Positions 32,114 to 41,507 of a DNA stretch of 64,000 bases are shown here, piece after piece (position 1 is the first letter of the stretch; every line of letters starts with the position of its first letter). The stretch lies in assembly GCF_002285635.2 (NCBI RefSeq), contig NZ_CP023049.2, positions 1,736,001 to 1,800,000 on the forward strand, given 5' to 3'. The notes beneath the pieces were generated by a model. The model saw nothing but the letters and a program-made list of their open reading frames with translations, was not told where the DNA came from and made no database searches. This DNA comes from Chryseobacterium piperi. GTDB taxonomy: Bacteria; Bacteroidota; Bacteroidia; Flavobacteriales; Weeksellaceae. Both the position numbers and the translations under genes were made by a program.

Positions 32114-34726
32114 CTATTTTTTAACGATAACTTTAGATACCGCATCGAAGCCTAAGCCTTTTACTTTTACCATATAAGTTCCGTTGATCATTCTGTCTGT
32201 AGAAATTGCTTTTTTAGCATCCGGAGAAATTTTATCCTCGGAAGCTACCAACTTTCCTGACATATCATAAATTTCAACACTTACCTTACCCATTGTATTG
32301 CTTGGGAAGTTGATGTAAAATTCATTTTTAGCCGGATTAGGGTAGATCGAAATAGTATTACTCTTTACAGATTTTACTTCATCCGTTGCCAACAAAGGGC
32401 ATTCAGCCGGGATAGAGAAATCTTCAACCTGATCATTAATATTGGTTTTAGATCCCGCACTTGCATTGACACCAAGGCCTCTTTTTGCAAAAGTTTTCCA
32501 GATCATACATCTGTCTTGTCCTTGGGTGGTAGCCTGCTCTGCTGCTAATATCGCATTTCTTCCATCAATAAATGTAGGATTACATGCCTGAAGTTTTAAT
32601 GCATTCGTTACAAGCTGTAACACTCTTGAGCTACCATTAGTTGCATTCGCCGTTACATCTGAAGAATAACCGTATTTCGCAACATACTGCCAATGCAGAT
32701 CCCACAACATACTTGCCCATATAAACCCTATAGAGTGCACATCCGGAACCAGATTTCCACTCTGATTGGTATATTCCATACCATTGGTATCTCCATAAGT
32801 AAAATTATTAATTGTAAAATCAGGAGAATATTTTGCAGGACGTATTCCTTGCCCATCCGTAAGCTCTCCTGATGCATAAGTTCCCATTCCTCTAGGAACT
32901 GAAGCATTATCTCCAGCCTTATTGGTTAACATCACAGCAAAGAAATCCGACCATCCTTCTCCCATCTGTTCTTTATCAGCTGAAGAACTCAAGCACCCAT
33001 ATCCGGTTCCTGTTAATCGGTTAGAAATTCCATGACCATATTCATGGATCACAATACCATTATCAAAGCTTCCATCCGGAGTAACACTTGTTGCCGGATC
33101 ATTTTTCAACGTAACATTCACTGTTGCAGCAGCTGAAAGCTGTGTTTTAATATATTCACCCTCTCCATTTGCAATTAAAACGGAAGGAATGGTAATCGTG
33201 GTATCAACTCCCGACATATTACCGATAGTAGCTCCATTAACTGCATTATTATAGATAATAGCAGCAGTTGCGCCGGCATCTTGCAGATTTTTCGTTTTAA
33301 TAACGAAAGAACAAGTTCCTCTTTCAACCAATCCTATTTTCCCGGTAAGTGAGCCTGCAGGTAAAGCCGAACATCCATCCAATACAGATAACAGCTGTAC
33401 ATTTCCTGTAACTCCTGTAGCATTTAATGCCGGACCAAATTGTGCAAATCCAGCTCCTGGCTGACGCTGAACTGCACTGGTAGGAGTATTATAAAAGAAA
33501 AGCCTGTTTTTTGCAGACCATAAATACATCTGCATTCTCGGATTATAGTTATCCGGCGGGCTTGAAAAATTGGCATTATTTGTACCACCGCCATCTTGTG
33601 CTTCAGCATATACAGAATCATCATCAAGACCGCCTAGTCCATAATTATTTTGCTGGAAATTCCTGGCAGATTCAGTAAAACCGAATTTATAGAAAACATC
33701 ATGAACTCTATTACTGATATAAAATAAATTGGTAATAGCAGCACTTCGATTCGCTGTCGGACTACCATTAATACTGAAAGGAAAGTTAAAATTTCTGGAA
33801 GCTCCCCCGTCAGGAGAAAATCCCGGAGCATTTGTATTAGCGGTATCTTCATAAGCATACACGTTATTCCCTCTTGTAATGGTATAATTTGTTGTCCCAT
33901 CTGAATGCCATCCGTCCGGCGACGATGCTATTATCCATGGATTAGAAATAACAGACCTTGAACCAAATGTTGGTGCTTCTATCGGAGTCGGAAATACATT
34001 GTAACTTGCCGGATCAGCCGCCAAAACAAAATTTTGTGATTGATGATTTTCAGGACCAACCCACGCATTACTCTTTATAGCCTCGGCATCGGAAACATAC
34101 GCATCCGGTTTGAAGTTACAAGACAGTGTTAAATTATTTTTCTCAATAATATTTCCGTTATGGGCATCTACCAAAATATTCCAATAATTTGAAGATTTAG
34201 GCTCCATCACGATGTACTCATATGCTAAACGTAAATCTCCATGAGCATCATTAGCATAGACCAGCCTTTGTTTTGCTGTCTTTTTATTATCAGTACTTTT
34301 TTCAAAAAATCCCTGAATCTTAAAATCAGCAATATCAGGATTTCTAAGTTCGCTTGCCAATTTTTGTAAAGCAGCAGCTTTATTAATCTGCGCAGAATTA
34401 GAAGTAGACTGAGTATAGTTCTTTACAAAGTTATCTGTATAATATACAATCTTATCATTTTTGATCAATGCTGTTCCTACAGAGCTGTAAACAGGAAGCC
34501 CGTTATACGTTTGCTGGAACTTGACTACATCCCCATTCAAGGAGCCTGAAGTATCGACATTATCAATAATGAAATTATTAAGGTCCGACTTTTTATATTC
34601 TCTTATTTTATTTTGAGAAATATAATCCTTAATAAGTCTTTCTTTATCTTGAGAAAATAAATCGGAAGACTGAAATACTGCGAATACAGCAAAAAAAACA
34701 GATAGAGTTATCTTTTTCATATACAT
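32114..34726 (-). CDS. M36 (fungalysin) family metalloprotease with PA insert and T9SS type A sorting domain
   Basis: The 870-residue protein begins with a signal peptide (the third residue, Met, may be the true start). An FTP/PepSY-type propeptide fills about 30-200. The zinc site is HEYGH near residue 560 with the third ligand in EGWSDFF. A protease-associated (PA) domain is inserted before the zinc site (about 425-540; GKIGLVERGTCSF). The C-terminus has ISIYPNPAKNEF and GTYMVKV, a type A signal for secretion and surface anchoring. It is expected to be a broad extracellular endopeptidase. It is a single gene with its own terminator. Confidence 0.92.
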   Translation of the reverse strand: MYMKKITLSVFFAVFAVFQSSDLFSQDKERLIKDYISQNKIREYKKSDLNNFIIDNVDTSGSLNGDVVKFQQTYNGLPVYSSVGTALIKNDKIVYYTDNFVKNYTQSTSNSAQINKAAALQKLASELRNPDIADFKIQGFFEKSTDNKKTAKQRLVYANDAHGDLRLAYEYIVMEPKSSNYWNILVDAHNGNIIEKNNLTLSCNFKPDAYVSDAEAIKSNAWVGPENHQSQNFVLAADPASYNVFPTPIEAPTFGSRSVISNPWIIASSPDGWHSDGTTNYTITRGNNVYAYEDTANTNAPGFSPDGGASRNFNFPFSINGSPTANRSAAITNLFYISNRVHDVFYKFGFTESARNFQQNNYGLGGLDDDSVYAEAQDGGGTNNANFSSPPDNYNPRMQMYLWSAKNRLFFYNTPTSAVQRQPGAGFAQFGPALNATGVTGNVQLLSVLDGCSALPAGSLTGKIGLVERGTCSFVIKTKNLQDAGATAAIIYNNAVNGATIGNMSGVDTTITIPSVLIANGEGEYIKTQLSAAATVNVTLKNDPATSVTPDGSFDNGIVIHEYGHGISNRLTGTGYGCLSSSADKEQMGEGWSDFFAVMLTNKAGDNASVPRGMGTYASGELTDGQGIRPAKYSPDFTINNFTYGDTNGMEYTNQSGNLVPDVHSIGFIWASMLWDLHWQYVAKYGYSSDVTANATNGSSRVLQLVTNALKLQACNPTFIDGRNAILAAEQATTQGQDRCMIWKTFAKRGLGVNASAGSKTNINDQVEDFSIPAECPLLATDEVKSVKSNTISIYPNPAKNEFYINFPSNTMGKVSVEIYDMSGKLVASEDKISPDAKKAISTDRMINGTYMVKVKGLGFDAVSKVIVKK

Positions 34727-34920
34727 TAATAAAGTCGCTAATTTACAATTATTTACTATTCAAAATCTATTTTAGATAATTTAATTATAAAAAATAAACT
34801 AAATAAGTAAAAACATACTATTCAAAGCAATTTAACAACTTCACAACACACCTGTTTATTGATTAAAATATCAATTCACATTGTTTATTTGTATTGAAAA
34901 AGTGATAATACAAATAAAAA

Positions 34921-34942
34921 AAGCCACTCTTTCGAGTGGCTT
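34921..34942 (-). terminator. Terminator of rpsA
   Basis: AAGCCACTC/GAGTGGCTT, a 9-bp stem with a TTTC loop, then T on the minus strand. Confidence 0.8.
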
Positions 34943-34965
34943 CATGTATTCATAATGAATGAAGA

Positions 34966-36759
34966 TTATTTACCTTCTTCCATTTTTCTTTTTAATTCTG
35001 CTAATGCATCAATATCTCCAAGAGTTGATCTTTCTTCGTTAGAAGAAGATGAAGATGCAGAAGATCTATTGCTAGATTCTTTTACATTTTTCTTTTCTTC
35101 ATCTCTGAAGATTCCAGTGTGAGATACTACTACTCTCTTGAATTCTTTGTTGAATTCAATTACTTTGAATTGAGCTTCTTCACCTTTTTTGATTTTAGAT
35201 CCATCTTCTTTCTCTAATAATCTTGAAGGACAGAAAGCTTCAACCTCAGCATCTTCGAATTGTACAGAAGCTCCTTTATCGTGAACTTCTACAGCTTTAC
35301 CAGCGTGAATAGTTCCTTCAGCATATTTAGTTTCGAATTTATCCCAAGGGTTTTCAGTCAATTGCTTGTGACCTAGAGATAATCTTCTAGCCTGGATATC
35401 TAATTCAAGAACGATAACATCTAATTTATCACCTACTGCACAGAATTCAGATGGGTGCTTGATTTTCTTAGTCCAAGAAAGATCAGAGATGTAGATTAAA
35501 CCGTCGATACCTTCTTCTAACTCTACGAATACACCAAAGTTAGTGAAGTTTCTTACAGTTCCTACGTGCTGAGATCCTACAGGGTACTTAGTTTCGATAT
35601 TTTCCCATGGATCTTTAGACAATTGCTTGATACCAAGTGAAATTTTTCTTTCTTCTCTATCTAAAGTTAATACTTCAGCTTCTACTTCATCACCTACTTT
35701 TACAAAATCACCAGCAGATCTTAAGTGAGTAGACCAAGACATTTCAGAAACGTGGATCAATCCTTCTACACCTGGAGCGATTTCTACAAATGCACCATAA
35801 TCAGCAAGAACTACTACTTTTCCTTTTACTTTGTCTCCAACTTTCATGTCAGCAGAAAGAGCATCCCAAGGATGAGCTTCTAATTGCTTCATACCTAATT
35901 GGATTCTTGTTTTCTCATCATCGAAATCAAGGATAACAACTTTTACAGTTTGTCCATCTTCTAAGATTTCAGATGGGTGGTTCACTCTAGACCAAGAAAG
36001 GTCTGTAATGTGGATCAATCCATCTACACCACCTAAGTCAATGAATACACCGTAAGAAGTAATGTTCTTAACAGTTCCTTCAAGAACCTGACCTTTTTCA
36101 AGCTGAGCGATGATTTCTTTTTTCTGACCTTCGATATCTGCTTCGATCAATGCTTTGTGAGATACTACTACGTTTTTGAACTCAGGGTTGATTTTCACAA
36201 CTTTGAACTCCATAGTTTTACCTACAAACTGATCGTAATCTTTAATTGGCTTAACGTCAATTTGAGAACCAGGTAAGAATGCTTCGATTCCGTGTACGTC
36301 AACGATCATACCTCCTTTAGTTCTTGATTTCACAAAACCGTTAACGATTTCTCCAGTTTCGTGAAGTTCGTTTACTCTATCCCAAGCCTTAAGCGTTCTT
36401 GCTTTTCTGTGAGATAATTGTAATTGTCCAGTTTTGTCTTCTCTTCTGTCAACCATTACTTCTACCTCATCACCTACTTGTAACCCTTGGTTGTAACGGA
36501 ATTCGTTAAGAGAAATAACACCTTCTGATTTGAAGTTGATGTCTACGATAGCTTCTTTATCAGTTAATCTAACTACTCTACCCACTAAAACGTCATTATC
36601 GTTTAGGCTGTTTAGAGATCCGTTGTAGATTTCTTCTAAATCACTTTTTTCTTTTCTCGCATCTGCATCAAGACCTGATTCGAAAGAATCCCAATCAAAT
36701 TGTTCTGGTGCTACGTTTTGGTTTAATAAAACCTCTGCTGAATTTGTCTCTTTTGACAT
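34966..36759 (-). CDS. rpsA: 30S ribosomal protein S1
   Basis: The 597-residue protein has six S1 RNA-binding domains in a row (starting near residues 55, 135, 220, 305, 390 and 475), with GTVKNITSYGVFIDLGGVDGLIH and VGTVRNFTNFGVFVELEEGIDGLI as the clearest. A Ser/Lys/Glu-rich tail follows. S1 helps load mRNA on the ribosome. In Bacteroidota, where Shine-Dalgarno sites are weak, as in most genes here, it may matter more. Codon use is strongly biased, as expected for a highly expressed gene. Confidence 0.98.
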   Translation of the reverse strand: MSKETNSAEVLLNQNVAPEQFDWDSFESGLDADARKEKSDLEEIYNGSLNSLNDNDVLVGRVVRLTDKEAIVDINFKSEGVISLNEFRYNQGLQVGDEVEVMVDRREDKTGQLQLSHRKARTLKAWDRVNELHETGEIVNGFVKSRTKGGMIVDVHGIEAFLPGSQIDVKPIKDYDQFVGKTMEFKVVKINPEFKNVVVSHKALIEADIEGQKKEIIAQLEKGQVLEGTVKNITSYGVFIDLGGVDGLIHITDLSWSRVNHPSEILEDGQTVKVVILDFDDEKTRIQLGMKQLEAHPWDALSADMKVGDKVKGKVVVLADYGAFVEIAPGVEGLIHVSEMSWSTHLRSAGDFVKVGDEVEAEVLTLDREERKISLGIKQLSKDPWENIETKYPVGSQHVGTVRNFTNFGVFVELEEGIDGLIYISDLSWTKKIKHPSEFCAVGDKLDVIVLELDIQARRLSLGHKQLTENPWDKFETKYAEGTIHAGKAVEVHDKGASVQFEDAEVEAFCPSRLLEKEDGSKIKKGEEAQFKVIEFNKEFKRVVVSHTGIFRDEEKKNVKESSNRSSASSSSSNEERSTLGDIDALAELKRKMEEGK

Positions 36760-37440
36760 TTTCTAATAAAATTTGTATTCCTTCTTTTTTAATGGTTTGA
36801 ATAAATGTGGATTTAAAAAATACGGAAGTAATTAATTTTTAATATTTTACCTTTTCAAACCTTGACCACAAAAAGTGGGTGCAAATATACGAAGTTTTTT
36901 TCACATAACCAATACTTTTACTCTATACAATATCAGACCTAAATAACTGGCTGTCAAATCTATTATAAAAGATTAAAGGATTTAAAAATTGAAAGATTGG
37001 AATATCTTCACACAACTTCTAACATCCATTTTCTAACTTCCTTTCTTTTGGGAGCTGCTTCCCGCTATCCGCTCATACTCCTTGTGCTGAGCATTTCCAG
37101 TGCTCGCTGTGAGGTTACTGCTTCTGTATGGTTTTAACAACTCCATCTGTTGCGTAAGGTTTTAATGTGATTGTTTCTTCGCTGAGCTCCTCGCAATGAC
37201 AGAGCTATTAGGTCTAGCCCCGATTGCAGTGGAAATCCTTTTTTGAAAAAAAAGATTGCAACGAAAAGCGGGAAACAGCTCCAAAAAAACAAACAATAAA
37301 TAATTGGTAATAATATATATGCTTCACTTCCTCCAGAAGTCGAAGATTAGACCTAGTCAATAACAATAGTATCCATCCAACCTTAATCCCGACACTCCAA
37401 ACTCGAATCCCGAAACTCGAAAACCTGCCACCTAAAATCA
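36760..37440. other. Repeat-rich gene-free stretch between rpsA and the helicase
   Basis: No convincing coding region; the 75-residue frame at 37214-37441 lies over repeat DNA. Contents: GGAGCTGCTTCCCGCT (37051-37066) and its inverted partner AGCGGGAAACAGCTCC (37267-37282), 15 of 16 matching; a relative of the CGCAATGACAGA repeat ending (37189-37203); and an AATCCTTTTTT/AAAAAAAAGATT hairpin (about 37234-37257) within the right part. Confidence 0.55.
37051..37282. repeat. 232-base inverted-repeat unit, possible miniature mobile element
   Basis: Outer arms GGAGCTGCTTCCCGCT and AGCGGGAAACAGCTCC are inverted with one mismatch. The interior holds no gene. The right half with GATTGCAGTGGAAATCC and GATTGCAACGAAAAGCGGG looks like a repeat spread in Chryseobacterium genomes. 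Confidence 0.45.
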
Positions 37441-37441
37441 T

Positions 37442-37449
37442 TATCTTTG
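37442..37449 (+). promoter_or_regulatory. -7 box for the helicase gene
   Basis: TATCTTTG ends five bases before ATG 37454, so the mRNA would be nearly leaderless. No clear -33 element. Confidence 0.4.
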
Positions 37450-37453
37450 CAAC

Positions 37454-38761
37454 ATGGAATTAGAATCAATTTACCAAAAACTGCAGATTCAGGATATGAA
37501 TCAGATGCAGAAATCTACTTATAAAACCACTGAAAACAATACTGACGTTGTTTTACTTTCTCCTACTGGATCAGGAAAGACACTGGCTTTTTTATTTCCC
37601 GTTCTTAGAAATCTTAAAAAAGATGCTTCCGGAGTTCAGGCATTAATCCTGGTTCCTGCAAGAGAATTAGCTTTACAGATAGAACAGGTTTTCAAGTCGA
37701 TGGGAACTGATTTCAAAGTTTCTGTCTGCTATGGAGGGCATGATAAAAAAATTGAAATCAATAATCTAATTGAAGCTCCGGCAGTCTTAATAGGAACTCC
37801 AGGGAGAGTTGCCTACCATCTTAGAAATAAAAACTTTACCGCTAAGACGATCCAGACATTGGTCCTGGACGAATTTGATAAAGCATTGGAATTAGGCTTT
37901 CATGATGACATGGAATATATTATTAATTCTCAAGTAGCCCTTTCGCAGCGTATTTTAACTTCAGCCACAGCAATGGATGAAATCCCTGATTTTACGGGCT
38001 TGAAAAATGAAAAGGTAATTGATTTTTTAAAATTAGCCGAAGCAAAACCTGATATTCAATTAAGAAAAGTAATGACCATTTCTGAGGAAAAACTGGATAC
38101 TCTTTTTAATTTGATTTGTAAAATAGGGAATAAAAGAACATTGATTTTCTGTAATCACCGTGAAGCAGTAGACCGTATTTCAGACCTTTTACATGAAAAA
38201 GGAATTGACAGAGAAACTTTCCATGGTGGAATGGAACAGGATGAAAGAGAACGAGCATTGTTAAAGTTCAGAAATGATTCTGCAAGAATTTTAATCACTA
38301 CCGATTTGGCGTCCCGCGGATTGGATGTTCCTGAAGTAGAATCTATTGTTCATTATCAACTTCCTTCACAAGAAGATGCCTTCATCCACAGAAATGGACG
38401 TACTGCGAGAATGAATGCTAAAGGTTTCGCTTATTTGATTATGACTGCGGAAGAAAAATTTCCTTTCATCAAAAACAATACGCCTGAAGAAAGTGTTTCC
38501 GGATACGACAAAGTTCCTGAAAAAACACCTTTTCAAACGGTATACATCAGCGCAGGAAAGAAAGATAAAGTGAATAAGGTGGATATCGTCGGATACCTGA
38601 TCAAAAAGGGCGAACTTCAAAAAGAAGACATTGGTCTAATCGAAGTAAAAGACACCACTTCCTACGTTGCGGTTTCAAGAAAAAAAGTAAGTTCCTTATT
38701 GAAAAAATTAGCGAACGAAAAGCTAAAAGGCAAGAAAGTTAAAATGGAAGTAGCTTACTAA
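37454..38761 (+). CDS. DEAD-box RNA helicase with DbpA-like RNA-binding domain
   Basis: The 435-residue protein has motif I PTGSGKT (37-43), Ia PARELALQ, Ib GTPGR, motif II as DEFD rather than DEAD (near residue 139), III SAT, V TTDLASRGLDVP and VI HRNGRTAR. The last 75 residues (VNKVDIVGYLIKKGELQKEDIGLIEVKD in part) form a DbpA-type RNA-recognition fold, which in DbpA docks on 23S rRNA hairpin 92. Role in large-subunit assembly is thus likely. The motif II change keeps D and E and should not stop ATP hydrolysis. Confidence 0.92.
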   Translation: MELESIYQKLQIQDMNQMQKSTYKTTENNTDVVLLSPTGSGKTLAFLFPVLRNLKKDASGVQALILVPARELALQIEQVFKSMGTDFKVSVCYGGHDKKIEINNLIEAPAVLIGTPGRVAYHLRNKNFTAKTIQTLVLDEFDKALELGFHDDMEYIINSQVALSQRILTSATAMDEIPDFTGLKNEKVIDFLKLAEAKPDIQLRKVMTISEEKLDTLFNLICKIGNKRTLIFCNHREAVDRISDLLHEKGIDRETFHGGMEQDERERALLKFRNDSARILITTDLASRGLDVPEVESIVHYQLPSQEDAFIHRNGRTARMNAKGFAYLIMTAEEKFPFIKNNTPEESVSGYDKVPEKTPFQTVYISAGKKDKVNKVDIVGYLIKKGELQKEDIGLIEVKDTTSYVAVSRKKVSSLLKKLANEKLKGKKVKMEVAY

Positions 38762-38787
38762 TACATAATAACGTTACAAGTTACAAC

Positions 38788-38839
38788 GAAGCCATCTCAG
38801 TTTAAAAATTCTATGAATTGATTATTCTGAGATGGCTTC
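38788..38839. terminator. Convergent terminator between helicase and SMP-30-like gene
   Basis: GAAGCCATCTCAG and CTGAGATGGCTTC pair perfectly (13 bp) around a 26-base loop. Confidence 0.6.
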
Positions 38840-38877
38840 ATCACTTTAATCCTCATAATGAGTTTTAAAAGTTTTCT

Positions 38878-39771
38878 TTATTTTGTCCCTTTTACTCTGG
38901 TTGGCAAGATATATACTGATTCTGATGCAGTAATAAATAAGACATGGTTATTTTTTCCTCCAAAGGTTACATTCGACGTCCATTTTTCAGGAATGGGAAT
39001 CTGGTATATCTTTTTCCCGTCCCTATTAAAAACACTGACTCCATTACCGGTTAAATACAGATTACCATGTTTATCCAGGGTCATTCCATCAGAACCCATT
39101 TCACAAAACAACCTCTTTTCAGAAAGTTGTCCCTCCCCTAAAATATCATAAACATATGTTTTTCCGGCATCTATATCCGAAACATATAGTTTTTTATACT
39201 TCTCACTTCCTGCAATCCCGTTAGGCTGTGTAAACGTATCAAGTTTAGTAACTTTCCCCTCTTTACTTCTATAATACAGACTTTTATGGGGTATTTCCTG
39301 TTCGAACCCTATCCAATAATCTCTTTCATACAAAGGATCAGTAAAATACATTCCACCAAAAGAATCTCCCCAAAGATCATTGGGACCGTTAAGCCTTTTT
39401 CCTTCGAAACCTTTCAATATAATCTGTATTTTTTTGTCCTTGGAAATCTTCCAGATCTCACCCTGATCATCAGAACAGGTAATCAGGTTATCGTCTTTAT
39501 CGAAATGTGTTCCGTTAGCTCTTCCCGTTTTATGTAAAAATTCTTTAATCTCATTGGTTTTCCAGTTCCAAAAGTAAATTTTATCATTAGGCTGATCCGT
39601 AAAATAAACATTCCCTTCCTTGTCCGAAGATGGTCCCTCTGTAAAACTGAATTTACCAGAGACCTTTTCTGGCCTTACATCACCATAAAACATATTAGTA
39701 TAATTTACTGATTTGCAATTTAGTAATACTAAAACCAAACCAATCCAACTTATTTTAAAGAGATTTTTCAT
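38878..39771 (-). CDS. SMP-30/gluconolactonase family lipoprotein
   Basis: About 297 residues from the methionine at 39771, chosen because MKNLFKISWIGLVLVLLNC is a proper lipoprotein signal with the lipobox cysteine; eleven extra codons exist upstream. The body is a six-bladed propeller: TEGPSSDKEGNVYFTDQPND, GRANGTHFDKDDNLITCSDD, LNGPNDLWGDSFGGMYFTDP and QPNGIAGSEKYKKLYVSD give the metal-binding Glu, Asn and Asp of the family. Members hydrolyse lactones such as gluconolactone. Location would be the periplasm or outer membrane. The substrate is unknown. Confidence 0.87.
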   Translation of the reverse strand: MKNLFKISWIGLVLVLLNCKSVNYTNMFYGDVRPEKVSGKFSFTEGPSSDKEGNVYFTDQPNDKIYFWNWKTNEIKEFLHKTGRANGTHFDKDDNLITCSDDQGEIWKISKDKKIQIILKGFEGKRLNGPNDLWGDSFGGMYFTDPLYERDYWIGFEQEIPHKSLYYRSKEGKVTKLDTFTQPNGIAGSEKYKKLYVSDIDAGKTYVYDILGEGQLSEKRLFCEMGSDGMTLDKHGNLYLTGNGVSVFNRDGKKIYQIPIPEKWTSNVTFGGKNNHVLFITASESVYILPTRVKGTK

Positions 39772-40056
39772 TCTATCTTTTTTAAAGCATGCAATGTACA
39801 ACATGAAAACTAAGATTCAAATGATATTCTCTCAATTTGATACATTAATATATATATATCAATTTTCTCTAATAAAGCCCTGGGCTTTTCATCATCAAAA
39901 CTTATAAAATGTCCTAATTATCCTATTCTATAAGTAGATAATATTAGTTCCGGAAGCTTTTAATCAAGAGCTTTGCATGAAGAAAACCATGGGAAACTTT
40001 TTATTATACAGGATTCAAAATAAGACATTATTTAAGTTGATATTTAAACAGAAGCA

Positions 40057-41505
40057 ATGAATACAGAAACCAATTCTACACCTATTCCTGTTCCTTCCAT
40101 AGAAAATGAAGCTTTCCGAAATTCAGTAGGAACAATGGACGATACCGGAAAAAGAAAATGGGTATTCCCGAGAAAGCCAAAAGGAAAATATACCAATTAC
40201 AGAAATTACACAAGCTATGTGCTGCTTATCTTATTCTTCGGTTTACCATTTGTAAAAATTAATAATAATCCGTTTTTGCTGATTAATGTAATTGACAGAA
40301 AATTTTTCATTCTGGGACAACCTTTTTACCTTCAGGATTTTTTCATCTTAGCCTTGGGAGCGGTTACTTCAGTTATTTTCGTTATGCTCTTTACGGTAGT
40401 ATTTGGAAGGATTTTTTGTGGATGGCTTTGTCCGCAAACCCTTTTTATGGAAATGGTTTTCAGAAAAATTGAATACTGGATTGAGGGAGACCGAAATAAA
40501 CAGATGAAACTGGAAAGACAGGATTGGGACGCTGAAAAGATCAGAAAAAGGGTAACAAAATGGGGCCTATTTATATTGATTTCATTGCTTATCACTCATT
40601 TTATGTTTATGTATATTGTTGGTTACGATGACGTTTTCCTAATCATGAGTGAAGGACCTGCGGAACATTCATTAAAGTTTATAGTGATGCTTTCATTTAC
40701 AGCCATTTTTTATTTTACATTCGCATGGCTTCGGGAACAGGTCTGTACTTTAGTCTGTCCTTACGGAAGATTACAAGGAGTTCTGATTGACAAACAAACC
40801 ATCAATGTATATTATGACTTCAAAAGAGGGGAAAATCGTTCTAAGTGGAGAAATGGTGAGGACAGAAAAGCTGAAGGAAAAGGAGATTGTATAGATTGCC
40901 AGCAATGTGTTGTCGTATGCCCTACAGGTATTGATATAAGAAATGGTCAACAACTGGAATGTATCAATTGTACGGCGTGTATTGACGCTTGTGATGAAAT
41001 CATGGAAAAAGTAGGTCTTCCAAAAGGATTGGTGCGCTATGCCACTGAGGCAGAAATTGAAAACCGGACTCCTTTTACTTTTACTTCAAGAATGAAAGTA
41101 ACCACCGTCTTCCTCGCTTTACTGATTGGGTTTCTTGGATTTTTAATGTATGACCGTGGTTCTATGGAAGCTAAATTCATTAAACCTGCCGGTTCTACTT
41201 TCTTTACTAAAAACGGAAAAATAACCAATACTTTCATTTATACGTTCCTGAATAAGACAAATGAAAATAAAGTACTGACCATTAAAGTCATCAGCCCTCA
41301 GAATGGAGAGATCACTTTCTTTGGTTCGGATAAAATTATTTTAAAAGGAGATCAGATCCTGAAGGGCAATATCAATATTACATTTCCTGAAGAAGAAATG
41401 CGATTCTCCAAACAAAATATTGTTATTGCTGTAATTGATCAAAACGGAAAAGTTGTGGACTCTTATGAAACGACTTTTGAAGGACCTTTTAAACTGATGC
41501 TGTAA
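40057..41505 (+). CDS. ccoG: Cytochrome c oxidase accessory protein CcoG (RdxA/FixG family)
   Basis: The 482-residue membrane ferredoxin has cysteine blocks CGWLCPQT, CTLVCPYGRLQG, CIDCQQCVVVCPTGID and CINCTACIDACD for two 4Fe-4S clusters, several membrane helices, and a C-terminal Ig-like domain (from about residue 375). CcoG handles copper for cbb3-type oxidase assembly. No cbb3 structural gene lies in this window, so here the gene is separated from that operon or the operon lies elsewhere. It ends two bases from the stop of the convergent AraC gene. Confidence 0.95.
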   Translation: MNTETNSTPIPVPSIENEAFRNSVGTMDDTGKRKWVFPRKPKGKYTNYRNYTSYVLLILFFGLPFVKINNNPFLLINVIDRKFFILGQPFYLQDFFILALGAVTSVIFVMLFTVVFGRIFCGWLCPQTLFMEMVFRKIEYWIEGDRNKQMKLERQDWDAEKIRKRVTKWGLFILISLLITHFMFMYIVGYDDVFLIMSEGPAEHSLKFIVMLSFTAIFYFTFAWLREQVCTLVCPYGRLQGVLIDKQTINVYYDFKRGENRSKWRNGEDRKAEGKGDCIDCQQCVVVCPTGIDIRNGQQLECINCTACIDACDEIMEKVGLPKGLVRYATEAEIENRTPFTFTSRMKVTTVFLALLIGFLGFLMYDRGSMEAKFIKPAGSTFFTKNGKITNTFIYTFLNKTNENKVLTIKVISPQNGEITFFGSDKIILKGDQILKGNINITFPEEEMRFSKQNIVIAVIDQNGKVVDSYETTFEGPFKLML

Positions 41506-41507
41506 TA

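Noticed and set aside
37214..37441. 75-residue minus-strand frame
   Set aside because: Falls on the inverted-repeat DNA upstream of the helicase and contains only repeat-derived sequence.
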